Shown here: positions 58,649 through 64,000 of the stretch, one piece after another
Position numbering within the stretch: the stretch's first letter is position 1
Layout of the letters: each line of letters begins with the position of its first letter
Assembly (NCBI GenBank): GCA_033032865.1
Contig: JAWHQI010000004.1
Span: 27,882,001-27,946,000, forward strand
Direction of reading: 5' to 3'
Origin: Dactylorhiza incarnata
Lineage: Eukaryota; Streptophyta; Magnoliopsida; Asparagales; Orchidaceae
Length of the DNA stretch: 64,000 bases
Notes under the pieces: generated by a model
Seen by the model: only the letters and a program-made list of their open reading frames with translations
Database searches by the model: none
What the model was told of the DNA's origin: nothing
Made by a program: the position numbers and the translations under genes

Positions 58649-59033
58649 TAGCTCAGTTGGTGATGAGAAGTAAAAGAACTCCGTAGTTAAGCATGCTCGG
58701 GCTGGAGTAGTCACGGGATGGGTGACCTCCTGGGAAGTCCACGCGTTGCCGCTTAACTGGCTCAATTCTCATCAAAGGGAGGGCGTGGGTTCGTGCCCCC
58801 CCCTCCAACAACCCGTTGTGCCCTATGGCAGGCCAGAAAGGGGTTGAGGTGTACGGCCTGCAGGCTTGTTGTTGACCGGTGGGTCAGGCTAAACCGGCGG
58901 TACAGTGTCCTAGGGCGGGGCCAGTGCCCCGGATGGGCTTGGTCAGGCCGCCCCAAAATGGGCCTGGGCCGTGGGTGCCGGCAATTCCTGGGGTTGCCAG
59001 TGACCCGGATGGGCTTAGGCCAGGACTGTTACA
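58649..59033 (+). repeat. 5S-derived composite unit a (plus)
   Basis: It starts TAGCTCAGTTGG (58649-58660), a perfect tRNA box A. The stem GATGAGAA / TTCTCATC encloses a segment matching the 3' two-thirds of plant 5S rRNA (58675-58750: AGAACTCCGTAGTTAAGC, GGATGGGTGACCTCCTGGGAAG). GTGGGTTCGTGCCC (58785-58798) resembles a tRNA box B. The unit ends GGACTGTTACA. The 5S internal promoter is well preserved, so pol III transcription is possible. It is not a functional 5S gene, since the 5' third is replaced. Confidence 0.7.
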
Positions 59034-59050
59034 AAAAGTGCACTTTTTAA

Positions 59051-59316
59051 TGTGAGGACCCTGACCACAGCCTGGCGCACCAGCGCTGCCATTCGTCCCA
59101 GACCCCCACATGGTCCGCAGCCCATGCCACCCCAACCCCTCTCCGTGCCCCTTGGGCCACGGCGGGTTGTTGGAGACCGCAGCCTCCTTTTGACGAGAAG
59201 TGATCCAGTTAAGCGCCTCTACGGGGCCTTCCCAGGAGGTCACCCATCCCAGAATTGCTCCCGCCCGAGCACGCTTAACTATAGAGTTCTTTCACTTCTC
59301 ATCACCATTTGAGCTG
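59051..59316 (-). repeat. 5S-derived composite unit b (minus)
   Basis: The 5S-like segment is at about 59210-59293 on minus. The tail (TGTGAGGACCCTGACCACAG on plus at 59051) differs from units c, e and f but shares the CAACAACCCGCC / GAGAGGGGTTGGGGTG middle. It faces unit a tail-to-tail across the palindrome AAAAGTGCACTTTT (59034-59047). Confidence 0.7.
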
Positions 59317-59584
59317 CACCTCAATTGGTGATGAGAAGTGAAAGAACTATATAGTTAAGCGTGCTCGGGCTGGAGTAGTACTGGGATGGGTGACCTCCTG
59401 GGAAGGCCCCGTAGAGGCGCTTAACTGGATCACTTCTCACCAAAGGGAGGCTGTGACCACCAACAACCCGCCTGTGGGCTGGAGAGGGGTTGGGGTGCTT
59501 GGGCTGCAGCCCGGTAACGGTCGCCAGGCGAGGCTGTCGGTGGACGTTGTCCCGATGGTAAGTCCAGGGCCTTGGGACGTTACA
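59317..59584 (+). repeat. 5S-derived composite unit c (plus)
   Basis: This 268-bp unit starts at CACCTCAATTGGTGATGAG and ends GGGACGTTACA. The 5S-like segment is about 59344-59420. It meets unit b head-to-head and unit d tail-to-tail across ATAAAAAGTGCACTTTTTAT (59585-59604). Confidence 0.72.
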
Positions 59585-59603
59585 ATAAAAAGTGCACTTT
59601 TTA

Positions 59604-59844
59604 TGTGAGGACCCTGACCACAGCCTGGCGCACCAGGGCTGCCATTCATCCCAGACCCCCACATGGGCCGCAGCCCATGCCACCCCAACCCCTCTCCGTG
59701 CCCCTTGGGCCACGGCGGGTTGTTGGAGACCGCAGCCTCCCTTTGACGAGAAGTGATCCAGTTAAGCGCCTCTACGTGGACTTCCCAGGAGGTCACCCAT
59801 CCCAGAATTGCTCCCGTCCAAGCACGCTTAACTATAGAGTTCTT
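59604..59844 (-). repeat. 5S-derived composite unit d (minus, head truncated)
   Basis: It is like unit b, but cut at 59844 within the start of the 5S-like segment and fused there to a plus-strand fragment. Confidence 0.68.
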
Positions 59845-59967
59845 CCAACAACCCGCCGTGGCCCAAGGGGCACGGAGAGGGGTTGGGGTGGCATGGGCTG
59901 CGGCCCATGTGGGGGTCTGGGACGAATGGCAGCGCTGGTGCGCCAGGCTGTGGTCAGGGTCCTCACA
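59845..59967 (+). repeat. Tail fragment of a b-type unit (plus)
   Basis: Only the downstream part (CCAACAACCCGCCGTGG to GGTCCTCACA) is present, without 5S sequence. Another TAAAAAGTGCA.TTTTTAT spacer (59968-59986) follows. Confidence 0.65.
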
Positions 59968-59986
59968 TAAAAAGTGCAATTTTTAT

Positions 59987-60522
59987 TGTAACGTCCCAAG
60001 GCCCTGTACTTACCATCGGGACAATGTCCACCGATAGCCTCGCCTGGCGACCGTTACCGGGCTGCAGCCCAAGCACCCCAACCCCTCTCCAGCCCACAGG
60101 CGGGTTGTTGGTGGTCACAGCCTCACTTTGGTTAGAAGTGATCCAGTTAAGCGCCTCTACGGGGCCTTCCCAGGAGGTCACCCATCCCAGTACAACTCCA
60201 GCCCGAGCACGCTTAACTATATAGTTCTTTCACTTCTCATCACCAATTGAGCTGCAGCTCAATTGGTGATGAGAAGTGAAAGAACTATATAGTTAAGCGT
60301 GCTCGGGCTGGAGTTGTACTGGGATGGGTGACCTCCTGGGAAGGCCCCGTAGAGGCGCTTAACTGGATCACTTCTCACCAAAGGGAGGCTGTGACCACCA
60401 ACAACCCGCCTGTGGGCTGGAGAGGGGTTGGGGTGCTTGGGCTGCAGCCCGGTAACGGTCGCCAGGCGAGGCTGTCGGTGGACGTTGTCCCGATGGTAAG
60501 TCCAGGGCCTTGGGACGTTACA
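59987..60522. repeat. 536-bp palindrome of 5S-derived units e (minus) and f (plus)
   Basis: Two 268-bp arms, 59987-60254 and 60255-60522, meet head-to-head at GAGCTGCAGCTC (60249-60260) with few differences. Each arm has box-A-like CAGCTCAATTGG, the 5S-like segment (60130-60230 on minus, 60278-60362 on plus, with GGATGGGTGACCTCCTGGGAAG) and ends in GACGTTACA. The units could be Cassandra-like (5S-bearing LTR) or a 5S SINE; no primer site or polypurine tract was seen, so the class is unresolved. Confidence 0.78.
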
Positions 60523-61501
60523 ATAAAAAAAGATTTTATTTAATCTGTCAGAACACTTCACGGCCTATCCTAGGGAGTCATGGACCCCTAAGGAGCGATC
60601 ATCTAGAGCTGTGGGCCCATTAAAGGAGCCAAGCTAATAGCTTGAGGGTGGTGTTTCCTCACTAACTTAGTGAAAACCCTTATGTTAAAGTTAGGGCAGC
60701 CAACATAAGCATTTTAATTGACCTATTTAGGTCAAGTGAAGGCCACCTAGTATGGAAAATAATGTAGATGACTCCTCTTATAGGTGATGGCATCCCAAGG
60801 AAGCGGGAAACGCAATGATGATTCCGGAAGGGATCCGAGGAAAGGGAAAGTCGCGGTGAGTTTTTATTTCCCTAATTTCAGTTGCTTATATTGTTACTAT
60901 TTCCTTGTAGCTATATAAGCGAACATGAAATAAAGTTGTAAGTAAAACGAAAAAGCAAGTAATAAGAAAAAAAATGAACAATGCATCGATGCAAACTGTA
61001 ATGGGCTATGTTAAGGATGTACCCAACTAGTGGAGGTGGGGTGAATGTCCTCCCAACATGAAATTACATGAAAAATAAACGTGCGAATATGACAAGGCAC
61101 GTAAAGGATTTATATGTGTGCGAATATAAAAAGGCACACAGATAAATAAAGCGCGCTATCTAAATATAAGAAATAAAGAACAATGTATCCTTAACAGTGC
61201 CCAATAAAGCAAACGAAATGTGATAACATATCCAACATGTCAAAGGAATATGCAACGACATCATACGACCTAAATACAATCGTATGTACTTAGAAAAGAA
61301 AGACGAAAAGTAAAGTGAACGATCAATGATATGATAAAAAGTAAAGTGCACGATAAAGTGAAAAGTCAAGAAGAAATAGAAATTAATGATTGAGGATTTA
61401 ACGCTGCACTATGAATTTATCATAAGAATAAGAATTAATAAAAAGGGGGGGGGGGGGGGACAATAAGAATTCGCTTAGTCTTTTGACTAATTAAATAATA
61501 T
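60523..61501 (+). other. Unassigned flank, A/T-rich, no gene
   Basis: No element ends are recognised. One short exon-like stretch is possible: ATG 60787 to 60855 (MASQGSGKRNDDSGRDPRKG) followed by GTGAGT. A run of about 17 G lies at 61445-61460. The rest is low-complexity A/T-rich sequence. Confidence 0.4.
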
Positions 61502-62446
61502 TGTACAACCCCGATGTTCGCCTGGAAGGATCCTTGGTTCGCGTACCCAAGGGAGCAAGTCGAGGATGGGCGAGCCAGGCGGGGCGAGCCCAAGAAGAGC
61601 GAGAGACCCTAAAGGCAGGCGAGCCAGCCGATCGGAGGAGCTCGCTAGGCAGGTCCGGGACCTTGGGGTGCAAATAGCCATTTCTGGGGTACAGTTAGCC
61701 GTTTTGGCGAGCTCGACCCGCTAAGGAGCGGTTCGGCAGGCGAGTCGTAGAGGCAGGCGAGCCAGCCGGTCGGAGGAACTCGCTAGGCAGGTCCGGGACC
61801 TTGGGGTGCAAATAGCCATTTCTGGGGTACAGTTAGCCGTTTTGGCGAGCTCGGCCCGCTAAGGGGCGGTTCGGCAGGCGAGTCAGCCGGTAGGAGGAGT
61901 TCGCTAAACGGCTTAGGCGAGCCAGCCAGATCTTTTGGCGAGCCCCGTGTTCGCTGGACAGGTCAGGGGTCTCTGGTTCGCCAGCACCTAGGGTGGTCCT
62001 TTACCAAAAAAACCCCTGGTGGTCTGCGGGTAGCCCCTCCGAACAACGGAGTTTGGTTGTTAGCAGACCAATCCGGTGTGCGGATAGTAAGAATGGACAG
62101 CGGGATTTGGCTATTGACAGACCACAAAACTAAAATCTATAAATAGACCTCAAAGGGCACCTTGGATGAGGACCGGTTTCAGAATCTTTGAGCCTTCTTC
62201 TCTCCATAGGTCGCTTTGGTTTGGGCTCTCTAGCTCTCCAAGGTGCCCGAGTCTTAGCTTTGGCTTGGGAGGGGAAGCGCTCAACGATCTTCCGGGTTAG
62301 TGGAGGGACCTCCTCGCAAAGACTAGGGTCCTTGTTCTTTGTCCGAGTTATCTGCCTATCTCTTCCGAGGGACCGGTAAGGGCTAGCTGCCCCTCAATTC
62401 GTTGAGAGCCCCGAGCTCCACCGGAGACCGAGAAATCGGTTTCAAC
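61502..62446 (+). repeat. Probable 5' LTR of the second Tat element
   Basis: The right end is set by TTTCAACA before the gag leader. The left end at TGTACAACC (61502) is only a candidate. It contains a 138-bp tandem duplication (anchors AGGCAGGCGAGCC at 61613 and 61751) with a third partial copy near 61874, all rich in GCGAGCC/GGCTCGC words. The TATA box TATAAATA is at 62138-62145. The following TTTTGGTGTGG is a poor match to known Tat primer sites. Confidence 0.5.
62138..62145 (+). promoter_or_regulatory. TATA box of the second Tat LTR
   Basis: CTATAAATAG is a strong plant TATA box, about 300 bases before the predicted LTR end, as expected for U3/R. Confidence 0.65.
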
Positions 62447-62470
62447 ATTTTGGTGTGGTGAGCGTAGAGC

Positions 62471-64000
62471 GTGGCTGATTCAAGAAAGTTTCAGAGAAGG
62501 GTTATGGCGGGAGATGAGGATCAAGGCGAGGGGTTCAGCGAGCCACCGCAGGTGGTAACACCGAGGATGTTCGCGGACTTCAGAAAGGAGGTGCTCGACA
62601 CCTTGTCGTTCGCGGTCACAGCTCTGCGAAGTGAGTTTGCGACCCCGGAACCTCAGGCGACCACACCCCAAATAGCAGTCGGCGAGAGGGCACCAGGAGG
62701 AAGGGCTGGAAAAGAAGTTGTCGTCGGCTTAGGCCAGGGCTAGGAAGGACGGGTGCTGTTCGCCAGCCCGGCGAGCTCCGTGCCGGCGGGCTCAGCGCTA
62801 GCGAGCTCCATCCCAGCGAGCGCGTCACTGGCGAGTGCACGCCAAGAGGAAGCGGCGACTGTTGGAGTGGTTCAGGCGAGCACCGCCTTCGCGAGCACAG
62901 TCCCGGCGAGTTCAAGTTTGGCGAGCGAGCTTGGGGGACGAGTGGAGCCGGGAAGAGTGACAGGAGGGGGAAGCCCCTTTTGCGAGCTGGTGCTTTCCTC
63001 ACCCGTCCCTGGGGGATTTGGAGAATGGGACCGGGTGTACTACAACGGTAGAGATGACCCTGTCCAGCACCTGCAGAGTTTCGAAGACTCGGTCTCCATC
63101 AGGCCGATGTCAGACGCCTTTAAGTGTCGGCTCTTTGCCGTCACCCTTAAGGAGAAGGCCAGGGACTGGTTCCATCATCTCCCAGCAGGGTCCATCTACT
63201 CGTTCGAAGATTTGTGCCGAAGTTTCTTGCTGAGGTTCTCGACCTCAAAAAAGAGGAAGAAGGACGATGATTCCCTCTTCGCAGTGAAGCAGGGACCAAG
63301 GGAGTCGCTGGCTCAGTATGCCGATCGATTCTAGGAGGAAGTGCAGCTCACTCAGAAGATGCCTGGGTTTGCACTCCAACTCGCCTTCACGGTCGGGTTG
63401 AGAGAGAGTTTCTTTAAGATGGCGTTGAAGAGAAAAGCCCCCGTCTCCTTTGAAGAGCTGATGGAGAGGGTGTCGGAGGAAGTCGCAAGTGAGGAAGCCA
63501 ATCCGGAGCTCACCAGGAGGCTAGCAAAGCTCAGTGAGCCGGAGGTGAGGCAGCAGGAGGTCAGGAGAAGGGAAGAACCCCGGGCCCTGGAGGGAGAATG
63601 GAGGCCGCAAGGGGGAGGAGTGCAAGGGCAGGGAAGGGGTTACGGCCCAGGAAGGGGTAACCATGTCGGAGGTCAATGGAGGCCCCCCCAGTTGGGGTGG
63701 AGGCAAGGTCCAATGCAGATGCCTCCCCCTCCCCAACAGGCCATGGCGATTGGACGAGGAAGAGGAAGAGGAAGGGGAAGGGGAGGAGAGGCGGAAACGG
63801 CGGCCGCTAGGAGAAGAAGGAATTGGGTGGCAGAGGCCGAGGCGAGGGAAGTGGCGGTGCCATATTGCATCTTCCATGATGCGGAAGACCACTCAACGGA
63901 CACCTGTCCGGAGTTCCTAGAAGTGAAGAGGGGCAGAGCACCCGCGCCACCACAGCAGCAGCCATTAAGGATCGTGGAGGTTGAACCTCAAGAGGAGGAG
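62471..64000 (+). pseudogene. Tat-type Gag, two stops, runs off the window
   Basis: One frame is readable from 62471 (the first ATG within it is near 62504) to the window end. It is broken by TAG at 62741-62743 and TAG at 63332-63334 (DRF-stop-EEVQ, Gln expected). The N-terminus has Ala/Ser-rich repeats (ASS, ASA). The Gag capsid-like domain follows: DPVQHLQSFE, FKCRLFAVTLKEKARDWFHHLP, FEDLCRSFLLRF, then AFTVGLRE and ELMERV. A GRGRGRGRGRGG stretch and the knuckle variant YCIFHDAEDHSTDTCPEF (C-X2-H-X4-H-X4-C, typical of Tat Gag) lie near the end. It may or may not be the same family as the pol at 3821-5756. Confidence 0.87.

Noticed and set aside
58649..58800. A functional tRNA gene or 5S rRNA gene
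   Set aside because: Box A and a weak box B are present but no cloverleaf can be drawn, and the 5S part lacks the 5' third of the gene.
59437..59979. Overlapping frames of 130-180 codons on both strands of the 5S array
   Set aside because: They follow the inverted repeats and recur as mirror images; they are GC-rich chance frames.
61487..61681. Overlapping 60-64 codon minus frames near the second Tat LTR
   Set aside because: They fall in the GCGAGCC-rich duplication and are low-complexity; no support.

Overview
The window looks like a retrotransposon-packed block from the nuclear genome of a flowering plant with a large, repeat-rich genome. Almost every base can be assigned to LTR retrotransposons of plant-specific lineages: a Sirevirus-type Ty1/copia element, Tat-type Ty3/gypsy elements with the extra archaeal-type RNase H, Tekay/Del-type chromoviruses, and Athila-type families with the tRNA-Asp primer site. 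I see no host gene, no bacterial features and no CRISPR. The species cannot be named from the sequence.

Layout, left to right. 1-3820: 3' part of a Sirevirus-like copia element (end of pol, repeated polypurine motifs, 2-kb 3' LTR), inserted into the RNase H region of a decayed Tat element (3821-5756, followed by 95-bp tandem repeats to about 6413). 6756-35467: a large element (E) on the minus strand with 4.36-kb and 2.19-kb LTRs and about 3.3 kb of non-coding interior, which resembles a LARD. It was split by two later insertions. The first is element A, an LTR-interior-LTR-interior-LTR dimer at 12512-25152 flanked by the 5-bp repeat GGGCT; it carries a solo chromovirus LTR at 15016-17097. The second is element C, complete at 25703-31878 with the 5-bp repeat GTACA. 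35554-36267: a spliced coiled-coil-type reading frame on the minus strand, interrupted by the 3' LTR (36268-38359) of chromovirus F, also minus. F is split by element D (38945-47247), another relative of A and C. 47269-58514: chromovirus B as a tandem pair (plus strand, nearly complete gag-pol with stops, then a second truncated pol). 58515-58648: a scrambled filler junction. 58649-60522: an array of inverted 5S-rRNA-derived units, including a 536-bp near-perfect palindrome. 60523-64000: flank, then 5' LTR and gag of a second Tat element running off the window.

How the parts relate. A, C and D share LTR ends (TGATGAG...CATCA), a primer site for tRNA-Asp, a gag-like zinc-knuckle protein, a fixed hairpin, three polypurine-like motifs and a conserved 3' non-coding block. 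They lack protease, reverse transcriptase and integrase, so they look non-autonomous. C has the only long uninterrupted frame and probably is the youngest insertion. Most pol genes carry stops that match C-to-T decay of methylated DNA.

The most notable signals are: (1) each LTR family carries its own cluster of GC-rich palindromes, in most families just upstream of the TATA-like box, and the core GTTCGACGAA is shared between unrelated families; (2) the inverted composite tRNA-box-A/5S array; (3) an invariant 7-bp stem-loop shared by A, C and D; (4) three independent tandem LTR arrays in 64 kb. Boundaries and similarity statements were made by eye without alignment.
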